Shown one piece after another: positions 14,989 to 23,181 of a stretch of 29,524 bases of DNA. The notes under the pieces are model-generated. The model was given only the letters and a program-made list of their open reading frames with translations, was not told where the DNA came from and searched no databases. Every line of letters begins with the position of its first letter. Position 1 is the stretch's first letter. Both the position numbers and the translations under genes were made by a program. Origin of the DNA: Ruminococcaceae bacterium UBA1417 (GTDB lineage: Bacteria; Bacillota; Clostridia; Oscillospirales; Acutalibacteraceae); assembly GCA_002305575.1 (NCBI GenBank), contig DBPP01000032.1, positions 13,769 to 43,292 of the forward strand, given 5' to 3'.

Positions 14989-16302
14989 TCAGCCCTCACG
15001 GTTTTTGATGAAGTCGGTATAGTAATCCCCGCTCTGGAACACGGGGTCGCGGATGATGTCGATCTGGTTCTCGATGTTGTTCGGCAGGCCGCCGATCACA
15101 AGCTCGCACAGCGCGGACTGCATTTTGCGGATGGCCTCCTCGCGCGTGGAGGAGAACACGATCATTTTGCCGAGCATCGAGTCGTAAAACGGCGGTACCT
15201 CGTAGCCCTGGTACAGGAACGTATCGAAGCGCACCCACGGGCCGGAGGGAATGTGGAGAAAATTGACCTTGCCCACGCCGCCGGCGTTGATGCGGCACTC
15301 GATGGCCGCGCCGCGCACCTTGATGTCGTCCTGCGTGCAATCGAGCTCCACGCCCGCCGCAATGCGGATCTGCCACTTGACGATATCCTTGCCGGTGACC
15401 AGCTCCGAAACCGGATGTTCCACCTGCAAGCGCGTGTTCATCTCCATGAAGTAGAAGTTCTTGTCGCGGTCCATCAGAAATTCGACCGTGCCGGCGTTGA
15501 CGTAGCCGACAGCCTTCGCCGCCTTCGTCGCCGCTTCGAACAGCGCGCGCCGCTTTTCCTTGGAAACGCCGGGCGAAGGAGATTCCTCGATCAACTTCTG
15601 GTTGTTGCGCTGGATCGAGCACTCGCGTTCGCCGAGGCACACGACATGCCCCTGCTCGTCGCACAGCAACTGCACCTCGATGTGCTTGGCCGGGTATATG
15701 TATTTTTCCATGTACATGCGGCCGTCGCCGAAGGCCTGCTGCGCTTCGCTCGAGGCGGTCTTGAACGCCTGCTCGATCTCCTCCGGCGTGCGCACCAGGC
15801 GGATGCCTTTGCCGCCGCCGCCCGCCGAAGCCTTCAGCATGACGGGATAGCCGATCTTCTCCGCGGCCGCCCTGGCCGCCGCCGCGTCCTCCAGGATCTC
15901 GGTGCCCGGAATCGTCGGCACGCCGGACTGCTGCATCAGGCGGCGCGCGGCGTCCTTGTCGCCCATGCGGGCAATGAGGTCGCCCGAAGGCCCCACAAAC
16001 GCGATGCCGTGCTTCTTGCAGAGGTTGGCAAACGCGGCGTTTTCGGCCAGAAAACCGTAGCCCGGGTGAATCGCCTGCGCTTTGGAGGCAATGGCGGCGC
16101 TGAGGATGCGCTCCTGATTGAGGTAGCTGTCCTTCGCCGCGGCCTCGCCGATACAGATGGCTTCGTCTGCGAGCGCCACGTGGATGGATTCCGCGTCCGC
16201 CTTCGAATAGACCGCGACGGTGCGGATGCCCATCTCCTTACAGGCGCGGATGATGCGCACCGCAATTTCGCCGCGGTTCGCAACGAGTAATTTCGTAAAC
16301 AT
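14989..16302 (-). CDS. accC: biotin carboxylase subunit of acetyl-CoA carboxylase
   Basis: 437 residues from ATG 16302 (M-F-T-K-LLVANRGEIAVRIIRA). ATP-grasp biotin carboxylase: N-terminal domain to about 115, glycine-rich loop KASAGGGGKGIRLV, EKYIYPAKHIEVQLLCDEQGHVV, ERECSIQRNNQKLIEESPSP, and MEMNTRLQVEHPVSELVTGKD with the metal- and bicarbonate-site Glu, Asn and Arg residues. It carboxylates biotin on AccB with ATP and bicarbonate. Length is slightly below the 447-450 of characterised enzymes, lost at the C-terminus. It sits 29 nt downstream of fabZ, followed by accD. A longer in-frame extension upstream to 16443 would run through the fabZ stop region and has no support. Confidence 0.96.
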   Translation of the reverse strand: MFTKLLVANRGEIAVRIIRACKEMGIRTVAVYSKADAESIHVALADEAICIGEAAAKDSYLNQERILSAAIASKAQAIHPGYGFLAENAAFANLCKKHGIAFVGPSGDLIARMGDKDAARRLMQQSGVPTIPGTEILEDAAAARAAAEKIGYPVMLKASAGGGGKGIRLVRTPEEIEQAFKTASSEAQQAFGDGRMYMEKYIYPAKHIEVQLLCDEQGHVVCLGERECSIQRNNQKLIEESPSPGVSKEKRRALFEAATKAAKAVGYVNAGTVEFLMDRDKNFYFMEMNTRLQVEHPVSELVTGKDIVKWQIRIAAGVELDCTQDDIKVRGAAIECRINAGGVGKVNFLHIPSGPWVRFDTFLYQGYEVPPFYDSMLGKMIVFSSTREEAIRKMQSALCELVIGGLPNNIENQIDIIRDPVFQSGDYYTDFIKNREG

Positions 16303-16331
16303 GCTTCCGTCTTTCCTTTCCTCTGCGCGGC

Positions 16332-16748
16332 TCAGGCCTTCACGAGCGCAAACGAGAATTCCGCCGTGACGCAGACCTTGCCGTTCACACGGCCGGTGCC
16401 CTTCGCAAAGTAGAACGCGCCGCGCTGGCGCACGAGCTCGCACTCGGTTTCGAGCGTGTCGCCGGGCTTGACCATGCCGCGGAACTTCACCTTATCGAGG
16501 CTGGTGAAAACCGGCGTCATGCCCTCGGCCGCGCCGTCAAGCAACAGCGCGCACGCGCTCTGCGCGAGCATCTCGCACTGAATCACGCCCGGCACGATCG
16601 GGTTGCCCGGAAAATGCCCCTGCAAAAAATATTCGTCGCCGCGGATGTGGCACTTGCCGAGCGACTTGCCGTCGACGAGCTCCACCTCATCCACAAGCAA
16701 CATCGGCTCGCGGTGCGGCAGAATCTTCTTGATTTCTTCCTTGTTCAT
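16332..16748 (-). CDS. fabZ: 3-hydroxyacyl-ACP dehydratase
   Basis: 138 residues from ATG 16748, preceded by GGGGGA. Single hot-dog domain: ILPHREPMLLVDEV, YFLQGHFPGNPIVPGVIQCE with catalytic H45 and E59, and TSLDKVKFRGMVKPGD. It removes water from (3R)-hydroxyacyl-ACP to give trans-2-enoyl-ACP in each elongation round. Reading frame stays open upstream to 16832, inside accB, but family alignment and ribosome site place the start here. As in the streptococcal operon fabZ lies between accB and accC. No fabM-type isomerase is nearby; how unsaturated acids arise, if at all, is not shown in this window. Confidence 0.96.
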   Translation of the reverse strand: MNKEEIKKILPHREPMLLVDEVELVDGKSLGKCHIRGDEYFLQGHFPGNPIVPGVIQCEMLAQSACALLLDGAAEGMTPVFTSLDKVKFRGMVKPGDTLETECELVRQRGAFYFAKGTGRVNGKVCVTAEFSFALVKA

Positions 16749-16767
16749 GTGCTTTTCCCCCGCGCAA

Positions 16768-17199
16768 TCAAACGATGCGGAACAGCGGCTGGTCGTATTC
16801 GACGACCTGGCCGTTGCCGACGCAGACCTCAACGACCTGGCCGTCGAGATCGCTCGTGATCTCGTTCATCAGCTTCATCGCCTCAATGATGCAGAGCGTA
16901 TCGCCGCGATGCACCGTATCGCCGACGGAGACAAACGGTTTGCTGTCCGGCGACGGGGATGCGTAGAACACACCGACCGCCGGGCTGCGCACGTACGCGC
17001 CCTCTTTCTCCTGCACCTCGGCGATCGGCTCCGCCGTATGCATCTGCTCGGTGACCGTCTGCGGCGCTGCTGTCGCGGCGACCGCCTGCACGGCAGCCGG
17101 CGCGCGCTCGATGACGATGCTGTCGCCGTCGATCTCCAGTTTGGTCAGCTCGTTCTTGCGGACGATCTCCGCCAGAGCTGCGATATCCTTGATGTTCAC
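16768..17199 (-). CDS. accB: biotin carboxyl carrier protein of acetyl-CoA carboxylase
   Basis: 143 residues; start is GTG 17199 with GGAGGG about 8 nt upstream. N-terminal helix region MNIKDIAALAEIVRKNELTK, an alanine/proline-rich linker (about 33-60), and the biotinyl domain at about 68-143 with the attachment motif EAMKLMNE (biotinylated K109). It carries biotin between AccC and the AccA/AccD carboxyltransferase. The 46-nt gap to fabF (17200-17245) is AT-rich but shows no terminator, and the order fabF-accB-fabZ-accC matches the known operon, so it is co-transcribed. Confidence 0.95.
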   Translation of the reverse strand: MNIKDIAALAEIVRKNELTKLEIDGDSIVIERAPAAVQAVAATAAPQTVTEQMHTAEPIAEVQEKEGAYVRSPAVGVFYASPSPDSKPFVSVGDTVHRGDTLCIIEAMKLMNEITSDLDGQVVEVCVGNGQVVEYDQPLFRIV

Positions 17200-17245
17200 A
17201 AAGCGTCCCTCCGTTTATATCAACCGGTGTATTCTATATATTTTA

Positions 17246-18481
17246 CTACAAAACCTTGCGAATTGCAATACAGGCGTTGTGGCCGCCGAAGCCGAGCGAA
17301 ACCGACAGCGCAAGGTCGATATTCATGCGGCGCGCCTCGTTCGGGCAAACGTCGAGGTCGCACTCCGGATCCGGTTCCTTGTAGTTGATTGTCGGCGGGA
17401 CGATGCCCTCCTTCACGGCAAGCGTGGACGCAATGGCTTCGACCGCGCCGGCCGCGCCCAGCATGTGGCCCGTCATCGACTTCGTGGAGCTGACGACGAC
17501 GTCCTTCGCGTATTCGCCGAACGCCTTCTTGATCGCCAGCGTCTCGCTGCGTTCGTTGAGCGGCGTGCTCGTGCCATGCGCGTTGATGTAGATCTTTTCG
17601 TGCGCGAGGTCCGCCCCGGCTTCCTCAAACGCCATGCGGATCGCGCGTGCGCCGCCCTTGCCCTCCGGGTCCGGCGCCGTCATGTGGTGCGCGTCGTCCG
17701 TCGCACCGTAGCCGACAATCTCCGCGTAGATGCGCGCGCCGCGCGCCTTCGCGTGCTCGTACTCTTCGAGGATCAGCGCAGCACCGCCCTCACCCATGAC
17801 GAAGCCGCTTCTGCGCTTGTCAAACGGGCAGCAGGCGTCCTCGGGGTCCGGACACGGCGTGAGCGCCGTCATGTTGCCGAAGCCGGCGACGCCAATCGGC
17901 GAAATGGCCGCTTCCGAGCCGCCCGCAATGATCGCATCGAGATAGCCATGCTTGATCGCGCGGTACGCCTCGCCAATTTCATTGTTGCTCGTCGCGCAAG
18001 CCGTCGTGATCGGCAGGCAGGAGCCCTGCGCATTGAACTTGATCGCGATGTTGCCGCCCGCGATGTTCGCGATCAGCATCGGGATGAAGTACGCCGAAAC
18101 GCGCTTGGGACCCTTCTCGTTGAGCGTCGTCATCTGGCTCGCGAAGGTGTGGATGCCGCCGATGCCCGAACCAAAATACACGCCGAAACGCTCCGGGTCA
18201 ATTTTGCCGAGGATCTCGCTGTCGTTGACGGCCTGCGTGGCCGCCGCCATCGCGAACTGCGCGAACAGGTCGCTCTTTCTGATCTCGCCCTTGTCCATAT
18301 ACAGAAGCGGGTCGAAGTCCTTGACCTCCGCCGCCACGTGCGCCTTAAAGTCTGTGGTATCAAATTTCGTGATCTTCGTGATGCCGCATTTGCCGGCTTT
18401 CAGGCTTTCCCAAAAGGTTTCCACATCGTTGCCGACCGGCGTTACCGCACCAAGACCCGTGATCACAACTCTTCTTTCCAT
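17246..18481 (-). CDS. fabF: 3-oxoacyl-ACP synthase II
   Basis: 411 residues from ATG 18481 (AAAGGAAAAAGGA upstream). Condensing-enzyme fold with the Cys-His-His triad: C162 in TTACATSNNE, NAHGTSTPLNE (about H303) and KSMTGHMLGAAGAVE (about H339), plus MERRVVITGLGAVTPVGND at the N-terminus and GFGGHNACIAIRK at the end. It elongates acyl-ACP with malonyl-ACP. The frame stays open upstream through part of the tandem repeat to 18634, but residues before M-E-R-R are repeat translation, not FabF. Unlike its tightly packed neighbours, it is separated from fabG by 378 nt. Confidence 0.96.
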   Translation of the reverse strand: MERRVVITGLGAVTPVGNDVETFWESLKAGKCGITKITKFDTTDFKAHVAAEVKDFDPLLYMDKGEIRKSDLFAQFAMAAATQAVNDSEILGKIDPERFGVYFGSGIGGIHTFASQMTTLNEKGPKRVSAYFIPMLIANIAGGNIAIKFNAQGSCLPITTACATSNNEIGEAYRAIKHGYLDAIIAGGSEAAISPIGVAGFGNMTALTPCPDPEDACCPFDKRRSGFVMGEGGAALILEEYEHAKARGARIYAEIVGYGATDDAHHMTAPDPEGKGGARAIRMAFEEAGADLAHEKIYINAHGTSTPLNERSETLAIKKAFGEYAKDVVVSSTKSMTGHMLGAAGAVEAIASTLAVKEGIVPPTINYKEPDPECDLDVCPNEARRMNIDLALSVSLGFGGHNACIAIRKVL

Positions 18482-18555
18482 TTCCTTTTTCCTTTCTGAT
18501 TGGTCTGAACGCGGGCAATCTAAAATTCGCCCGCCAAATATAAGCCTTCGTTCAG

Positions 18556-18859
18556 GCGTGGCTAAAACACGCGTCCCGCGCAGCCGTTTCCCGCTCATGC
18601 GAGCCTGTGCCTGCACAGGCGACCCCGCGGACATGCGCCGCAGGCCGTGCCCACCCGGGAGTGTCCAAAGTACGCGACCCGCGCAGCCGTTTCCCGCTTA
18701 CGCGAGCCTGTGCCCGCACAGGCGACTTCGCGGACGTTCGCCGCGGCCGCGCCCATCCGGGAGCGTCCAAAGCACGCGTCCCGCGCAGCCGTTTCCCGCT
18801 CATGCGAGCCCGTGCCCGCACAGGCGACCCCGCGGACATGCGCCGCGGGCCGCGCCCGC
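18556..18859. repeat. three tandem copies of a ~102-bp GC-rich repeat between fabG and fabF
   Basis: Copies begin near 18556, 18661 and 18763, period 102-103 bp. Each contains CCCGCGCAGCCGTTTCCCGC, then an imperfect palindrome (GCCTGTGC-N2-GCACAGGC in copy 1; GCCCGTGC in the left arm of copy 3), then GCGGAC-A/G-TGCGCCGC and a CCCGGGAG-type junction. Copies differ at scattered positions, so the duplication is not brand new. The period is a multiple of three, which leaves one minus-strand frame open (about 34-residue periods), but there is no ribosome site and the translation is Arg/Ala-rich. The unit sits entirely in non-coding DNA of a co-oriented operon and ends at the fabG stop. 18482-18555 holds only the fabF leader. 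Confidence 0.9.
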
Positions 18860-19597
18860 TTAGATGGCGAGACCGCCGTCCACGCGGAGCACCTCACCGG
18901 TGATGTAGGATGCCGCGTCGCTCGCGAGGAACGCGACCGCCGCCGCGATGTCCTCCGGCTTGCCCATGCGGCCGAGCGGGATCATGGAGCGCAGTGTGTT
19001 GTCCTCGCCGATGTTTTCCGTCATATCGGTCTGGATAAAGCCCGGCGCGACCGCATTGCAGGTGACGTTGCGCGAAGCGAGCTCGCGCGCCACGGACTTT
19101 GTCAGGCCGATGAGGCCGGCCTTCGACGCCGAATAATTGGCCTGACCCGCGTTGCCCATGATGCCGGATACCGACGAAATATTGATGATGCGGCCGCTCT
19201 TCTTACGGATAAAACCGGAATAGCAGGCGCGGATCATGTTGAACGCGCCCTTCAGGTTCGTGTTGAGCACCGCGTCGTAGTCCTCGTCCTTCATCGAAAG
19301 CACGAGGCTGTCGCGCGTGATGCCGGCGTTGTTGACAAGAATGTCGATCTTCCCGAGCTCCGTCGTGACCGCCTTCACCGTCTCCTTGACGGCCTCCGAC
19401 GATGCAACGTCGCAGCGGTACGCTTTGGCCTCCACGCCCATCGCGCGGATCTCCGCACACACGGCCTCCGCCTTGTCGGCGTTGCCCGCGTAAATGACGG
19501 CGACATTCGCGCCATCCGCCGCAAGGCGCAGCGCCACCGCGCGGCCGATGCCTCTCGAAGCGCCCGTGACGAGCGCAATTTTTCCACTCAGGCTCAT
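18860..19597 (-). CDS. fabG: 3-oxoacyl-ACP reductase
   Basis: 245 residues; ATG 19597 overlaps the fabD stop (ATGA). Classical SDR: TGASRGIG (11-18), NNAG (89-92), S142, Y155 and K159 of the catalytic set (YSASK), and C-terminal VAPGFIQTDMT and EVLRVDGGLAI. It reduces 3-oxoacyl-ACP to (3R)-hydroxyacyl-ACP with NADPH. The frame remains open far upstream inside fabD (to 20089) as a GC-driven artefact; the overlap and the MSLSGKIALVTGASRG N-terminus fix the start. Its stop at 18860-18862 directly meets the last copy of the tandem repeat. Confidence 0.96.
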   Translation of the reverse strand: MSLSGKIALVTGASRGIGRAVALRLAADGANVAVIYAGNADKAEAVCAEIRAMGVEAKAYRCDVASSEAVKETVKAVTTELGKIDILVNNAGITRDSLVLSMKDEDYDAVLNTNLKGAFNMIRACYSGFIRKKSGRIINISSVSGIMGNAGQANYSASKAGLIGLTKSVARELASRNVTCNAVAPGFIQTDMTENIGEDNTLRSMIPLGRMGKPEDIAAAVAFLASDAASYITGEVLRVDGGLAI

Positions 19598-20520
19598 GCT
19601 TTTTCCTCCCTGATCGCCGCAACCGTCGCCGCAAGGGACGCCGCGTCTTCCACATTGTAAATCTTCACGGTGCGGCTCATGCGCTTGATGAGACCGCAGA
19701 GCGTTTTGCCTGCACCGACCTCCACAAACGTGTCCACGCCGTCTTCCAGCAGCTTCTCCACGGTTTGCTGCCAGCGCACCGGGTTCGAAACCTGCTTCAT
19801 CAACAGCCGCCGCGCGTCTTCCTTCGTATACGGCTCCGCCGTGTAATTCGCGTAGACCGGGACGGACGGCGCCTGCACCGGCATGCCCTCGAGCACCTCT
19901 CCGAGCCGGATCGACGCGCTCTCCATGAACGGCGAATGGAACCCGCCGCTCACCTTCAGCGGCACAGCCTTGCCGCCGTTCGCCGCAACGTCCTCCAGGA
20001 AGCCGCCGAGGCTCGATTTCAGACCCGCCACCACGAGCTGGCCCGGGCAGTTGTAATTGACCGGGAACACGCCCTGGTGCATCCGGCAAAGATCTTCCAC
20101 CTTGTCGTTGTCGAGCTTGAGGACCGCCGCCATCGCGCTATCCACGCGCTCGGCCGCCGCCTGCATCGCTTCGCCGCGCTTTACGACGAGCGAAAAGCCG
20201 TCCGCCACCGGGAACATGCCCGCAAACGTGACCGCCGCCACCTCGCCGAGCGAGAAGCCCGCCACGGCGTCCGCCTGCACACCCGCCTCAACGAGCGCCA
20301 TGGCTGCAGCCAGATCGACACAGAACAGGCACGGCTGCGTGTTTTTCGTGATGCTCAATTCCTCGACCGGGCTCTCAAAGCACTGTGCGATCGTGCCGGG
20401 CCGGATCGTCTCCGCCGTGTCGAAAACAGCCTTCGCCGCCGGGCTCGTCTCGTAGAGGGATTTGCCCATGCCGCTGTACTGCGCGCCCTGTCCGGAAAAA
20501 ACAAATGCTACTTTACCCAT
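19594..20520 (-). CDS. fabD: malonyl-CoA:ACP transacylase
   Basis: 308 residues. GQGAQYSGMGKSLYE near the N-terminus, the serine nucleophile in GFSLGE (S90), the oxyanion/arginine region SLVVKRGEAMQAAAE, and the catalytic histidine in SGGFHSPFM (H195) are all present. It transfers malonyl from CoA to ACP, the step that feeds FabH and FabF. It overlaps fabK by 13 bp at its start (fabK stop TAG is inside its fifth codon region) and fabG by ATGA at its end, so the three genes are translationally coupled. Confidence 0.96.
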   Translation of the reverse strand: MGKVAFVFSGQGAQYSGMGKSLYETSPAAKAVFDTAETIRPGTIAQCFESPVEELSITKNTQPCLFCVDLAAAMALVEAGVQADAVAGFSLGEVAAVTFAGMFPVADGFSLVVKRGEAMQAAAERVDSAMAAVLKLDNDKVEDLCRMHQGVFPVNYNCPGQLVVAGLKSSLGGFLEDVAANGGKAVPLKVSGGFHSPFMESASIRLGEVLEGMPVQAPSVPVYANYTAEPYTKEDARRLLMKQVSNPVRWQQTVEKLLEDGVDTFVEVGAGKTLCGLIKRMSRTVKIYNVEDAASLAATVAAIREEKA

Positions 20521-21452
20521 TTCGTCGCTCCGTTCAATACATCCTCCGCCTCGCGGAAAATTTCTTCAATGATCTCCTTCGCCGGCTGCTCGCGGTTGAC
20601 CATGCCCGCGATCTGCCCCGCGAGGAAGCAGCCTGTCTTCTCGTCGCCTTCAACCGCCGCACGATACAGCGAGCCGCGGCCGTACGCTTCGAGTTCTTCG
20701 TCCGAAATGCTGCTGTACTCGAGGCGGAAATACTCCTTCGTGTACGGGTTCTTGATGCTGCGCACCGGGTGGCCAAGCCGCTTGCCGGTCGTCATCGTCG
20801 CGATGTCGTTCGCTTTTAATACCTTATTCTTATAGTTCTGGTGCACGCCGCACTCGTTGGCCACAAGGAAGCGCGTGCCCAGCTGCACGCCGACGGCGCC
20901 CAGCATAAAAGCCGCCGCGACGCCTCTGCCGTCGCCAATGCCGCCCGCCGCAATGACCGGAATTGTCACCGCGCTCGCGACCTGCGGCACGAGCACCATC
21001 GTGGTCAGATCGCCGACATGGCCGCCGCTCTCGCCGCCCTCGGCGATGACCGCCGTGGCGCCGACGCGCTGCATCAGTCTCGCGAGGCTGACGGACGCGA
21101 CAACCGGGATGACCTTGATGCCGGCTTCAATCCACGCCTTCATGTACTTCGAGGGGTTGCCCGCGCCGGTCGTGACGACCGCCACCTTTTCCTCGGCCAC
21201 CACCTGCGCGACTTCGTCGGCAAACGGGCTCATCAGCATAATGTTGACGCCAAAGGGCTTGTCCGTCAGTTCGCGTGCGATCTTGATCTGCCCGCGCAGA
21301 TAATCGGCGTTGGCGTTCATCGCCGAGATGATACCGAGACCGCCCGCCTCGGAAACCGCGCCGGCAAGCTTGCCGTCGGAAATCCATGCCATGCCGCCCT
21401 GAAAAATCGGGTAGCGGATGCCGAGAATGTCGCAAATGGGTGTAGAAATCAT
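20508..21452 (-). CDS. fabK: FMN-dependent enoyl-ACP reductase II
   Basis: 314 residues from ATG 21452, with AAAGGAGC upstream; an in-frame start at 21533 lacks a ribosome site. TIM-barrel NPD/2-nitropropane-dioxygenase-like flavoprotein: YPIFQGGMAWISDGKLAGAV, GGLGIISA, VNIMLMSPFADEV, AEGGESGGHVGD and AAGGIGDGRGVAAAFMLGA (FMN-binding loops), LGTRFLVANECGVHQNYK. It reduces trans-2-enoyl-ACP, the last step of each round, and in this operon replaces FabI, giving intrinsic insensitivity to triclosan in known hosts. The position between fabH and fabD supports FabK over other family members. Confidence 0.94.
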   Translation of the reverse strand: MISTPICDILGIRYPIFQGGMAWISDGKLAGAVSEAGGLGIISAMNANADYLRGQIKIARELTDKPFGVNIMLMSPFADEVAQVVAEEKVAVVTTGAGNPSKYMKAWIEAGIKVIPVVASVSLARLMQRVGATAVIAEGGESGGHVGDLTTMVLVPQVASAVTIPVIAAGGIGDGRGVAAAFMLGAVGVQLGTRFLVANECGVHQNYKNKVLKANDIATMTTGKRLGHPVRSIKNPYTKEYFRLEYSSISDEELEAYGRGSLYRAAVEGDEKTGCFLAGQIAGMVNREQPAKEIIEEIFREAEDVLNGATKWVK

Positions 21453-21552
21453 TTTGACTGCTCCTTTCGGACCTGAATCTTTTTTAATGGAATGTCTGTT
21501 TATATAAAGCGCGCCGCAAGGACGCGCGCGCATACGGACTGTTTTCCCGCGC

Positions 21553-22512
21553 TTACCACCGCACGATCATCGCGCCGGCCGAAAGGCCGCCGCCAAACGC
21601 CGCGAGCACCAGAATGTCGCCGCGGTGGATCTTCCCCGCGCGGTGCATCTCATCGAGCAGGATCGGCACGCTCGCCGAGGAGGTGTTGCCGTAGCGGTCG
21701 ATGTTGATGCAGAATTTTTCGGGCGCGATATCCGGGATACGGCGGCGCGCCTCGTTGATGATGCGGTAGTTCGCCTGATGCGGGATCACAAGCGCCACGT
21801 CTTCGCCGGAAACGCCGGCGCTGTGCATCAGATCCTTGATGTTGTCCGACATCGCCATAACCGCAAATTTGTACGTGCCGCGCCCGTTCATGTAGATGCT
21901 CGTCTTTTCCGGCAGCTCGTTTTTGTACCACGGGGAGTTCGCGTAATGCGTCGGGACCGCGATCACGTCGTCGCCGCCCTTCGTCATCAGGTGCGAGGCG
22001 ATCAAACCGTCGCCCGGGCCGAGCACCGCGGCGCCCGCGCCGTCGCCGAAGATGCAGCACGTGCTGCGGTCCGTCCAGTCGACGATGCCGCTCATGCGCT
22101 CAGTGCTGACGATAAGAATGCGTTTATACTGGCCGCGCGCCAGGAAGCCGGCCGCCGTCTCGAGGGCAAAGAGAAAGCCCGAGCACGCCGCCGCCAGATC
22201 AAACGCCGGGCAGTGCGCGCCGATGCGGCTCTGCACCATGCAACCAGTGCCCGGCGTGAGCGTGTCGCCCGAAATCGTCGTCGCGATAATGAGGTCCAAC
22301 TCCTCCGCCGTGACGCCGGCGTTTTCGAGCGCGCGCTGCGCAGCCTGCACCGCCATATCCACGTTTGTTTCCGTTTCACTGATGTGCCGGGTTTTCACGC
22401 CGATGCGCTGTGTGATCCACTCGTCACTCGTCTCCACGAGCTTCGCAAGGTCATCGTTCGTGACGGTGTGCGCCGGCGCATAGCTGCCCGTGCCCAAAAT
22501 TGTAAAACTCAT
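21553..22512 (-). CDS. fabH: 3-oxoacyl-ACP synthase III
   Basis: 319 residues from ATG 22512; the ATG at 22521 lies too close to the AAAGG element, which spaces well to the second ATG. Thiolase-fold condensing enzyme with catalytic C110 (LAAACSGFLFAL), H245 (VIPHQANYRI) and N276 (DRYGNTSSAS), and GGGLSAGAMIVRW at the end. It condenses acyl-CoA with malonyl-ACP to start chains. It lies 13 nt after the regulator gene. The following 100-nt gap before fabK contains a GC hairpin (21509-21529) and no acpP, the gene found here in streptococci. Confidence 0.96.
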   Translation of the reverse strand: MSFTILGTGSYAPAHTVTNDDLAKLVETSDEWITQRIGVKTRHISETETNVDMAVQAAQRALENAGVTAEELDLIIATTISGDTLTPGTGCMVQSRIGAHCPAFDLAAACSGFLFALETAAGFLARGQYKRILIVSTERMSGIVDWTDRSTCCIFGDGAGAAVLGPGDGLIASHLMTKGGDDVIAVPTHYANSPWYKNELPEKTSIYMNGRGTYKFAVMAMSDNIKDLMHSAGVSGEDVALVIPHQANYRIINEARRRIPDIAPEKFCINIDRYGNTSSASVPILLDEMHRAGKIHRGDILVLAAFGGGLSAGAMIVRW

Positions 22513-22525
22513 CCAAGTCATCCTT

Positions 22526-22966
22526 TCATATTTTTGTCCTGAAATAGGTGTTGATGCGCGACATCGTGCGGAGCAGCTCCGCCTTCTCGTTTTCCGTGAG
22601 ATCGTCGCTGACCTCCCGGATCATGTTGCGGTGACAGCGCGCGTGAAAGGCCTCCACCTTTCGCCCGGCCTTCGTGAGCGCAACCGCTACGGCCCGGCCG
22701 TCGTCCTCGCGCCTCTGCTTCTCGCAGTAGCCCTTTTGCACCAGCTTGTTGACCGCCACCGTTACGGACGGCCGCGTCACCTTCAATTTGTTCGCGATCT
22801 CCGTGACGGTCATCCCGCCGCCGGCTTTCGCGATCAGCTCGATCATATGGATTTCGCCGATCGAAAGGTTCAGCCGGCTTTTTTTCAATTCGCTTTCTTC
22901 CAAAATCTGAATGTTCCGGTAAATTTCCACCAGAAGCTCATTCAAATCGGCTGCAAAGGCCGCCAT
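22526..22966 (-). CDS. fabT: MarR-family regulator of fatty acid synthesis (FabT-like)
   Basis: 146 residues, ATG 22966 with GGGGGA upstream. Winged helix-turn-helix at about 35-110: MTVTEIANKLKVTRPSVTVAVNKLVQKG (recognition helix, split here by family landmarks) and a wing R-R-E-D-D-G-R-A. First gene of the fab operon, as FabT is in streptococci and enterococci, where it represses the operon with acyl-ACP as co-repressor. Immediately upstream is a strong promoter with the palindrome TTAGTT-N5-AACTAA, a likely autoregulatory site. A second copy of the palindrome lies at the hemolysin III/ABC exporter locus. Function is by position and family; a FapR homologue is a different family and is not what is seen. 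Confidence 0.85.
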   Translation of the reverse strand: MAAFAADLNELLVEIYRNIQILEESELKKSRLNLSIGEIHMIELIAKAGGGMTVTEIANKLKVTRPSVTVAVNKLVQKGYCEKQRREDDGRAVAVALTKAGRKVEAFHARCHRNMIREVSDDLTENEKAELLRTMSRINTYFRTKI

Positions 22967-23008
22967 GGCTTTTCCCCCTTTGTCCCGGCGTCCGAAATCC
23001 GCCTGAAA

Positions 23009-23030
23009 TTTAGTTAAACAAACTAACTAA
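23009..23030. promoter_or_regulatory. palindromic operator before fabT
   Basis: TTAGTT (23010-23015), AAACA, AACTAA (23021-23026), extended by CTAA at 23027-23030. It starts about 11 nt beyond the -10 of the fab promoter, over the expected start of transcription, and lies 43 nt upstream of the fabT ATG. Half-sites and spacing are the same as at 6571-6587. Confidence 0.65.
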
Positions 23031-23040
23031 CCTGTCTGCT

Positions 23041-23069
23041 ATTTTACTTTTTTCCCCGCGTGTTGTCAA
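23041..23069 (-). promoter_or_regulatory. strong sigma-A promoter of the fab/acc operon
   Basis: Minus strand TTGACA (23069-23064), 17-nt spacer, TAAAAT (23046-23041): perfect -35, 5/6 -10. Expected start near 23034, just before the palindrome at 23010-23026. It would drive fabT through accA, about 9.7 kb, to the terminator at 13199-13224. Confidence 0.8.
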
Positions 23070-23181
23070 TGGTTTTTCCGCCCGCCGCGCCATACAGGCG
23101 CAAACTTTTTTTGCGTGCGCCGGTCCAGCCGCCCTTCCCCTGTAATCATTTTGAGATTTTTTGTAGTTTTTTTGTAGTTTT

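Noticed and set aside
14818..16290. 490-codon open frame on the plus strand across accC and accD
   Set aside because: Antisense shadow of GC-rich accC/accD; Arg/His/Ala-rich translation, no ribosome site, no family match.
18556..18859. Possible CRISPR array
   Set aside because: Units are ~102 bp and similar over their whole length with no unique spacers; no cas genes nearby.
18552..18897. Minus-strand open frames of about 95-100 codons through the tandem repeat, giving 34-residue periods
   Set aside because: Open only because the repeat length is a multiple of three; no ribosome binding site, no start context, Arg/Ala-rich product.
18860..20089. 409-codon extension of the fabG frame upstream
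   Set aside because: Residues before MSLSGKIALVTGASRG are an off-frame translation of fabD; ATGA overlap marks the real start.
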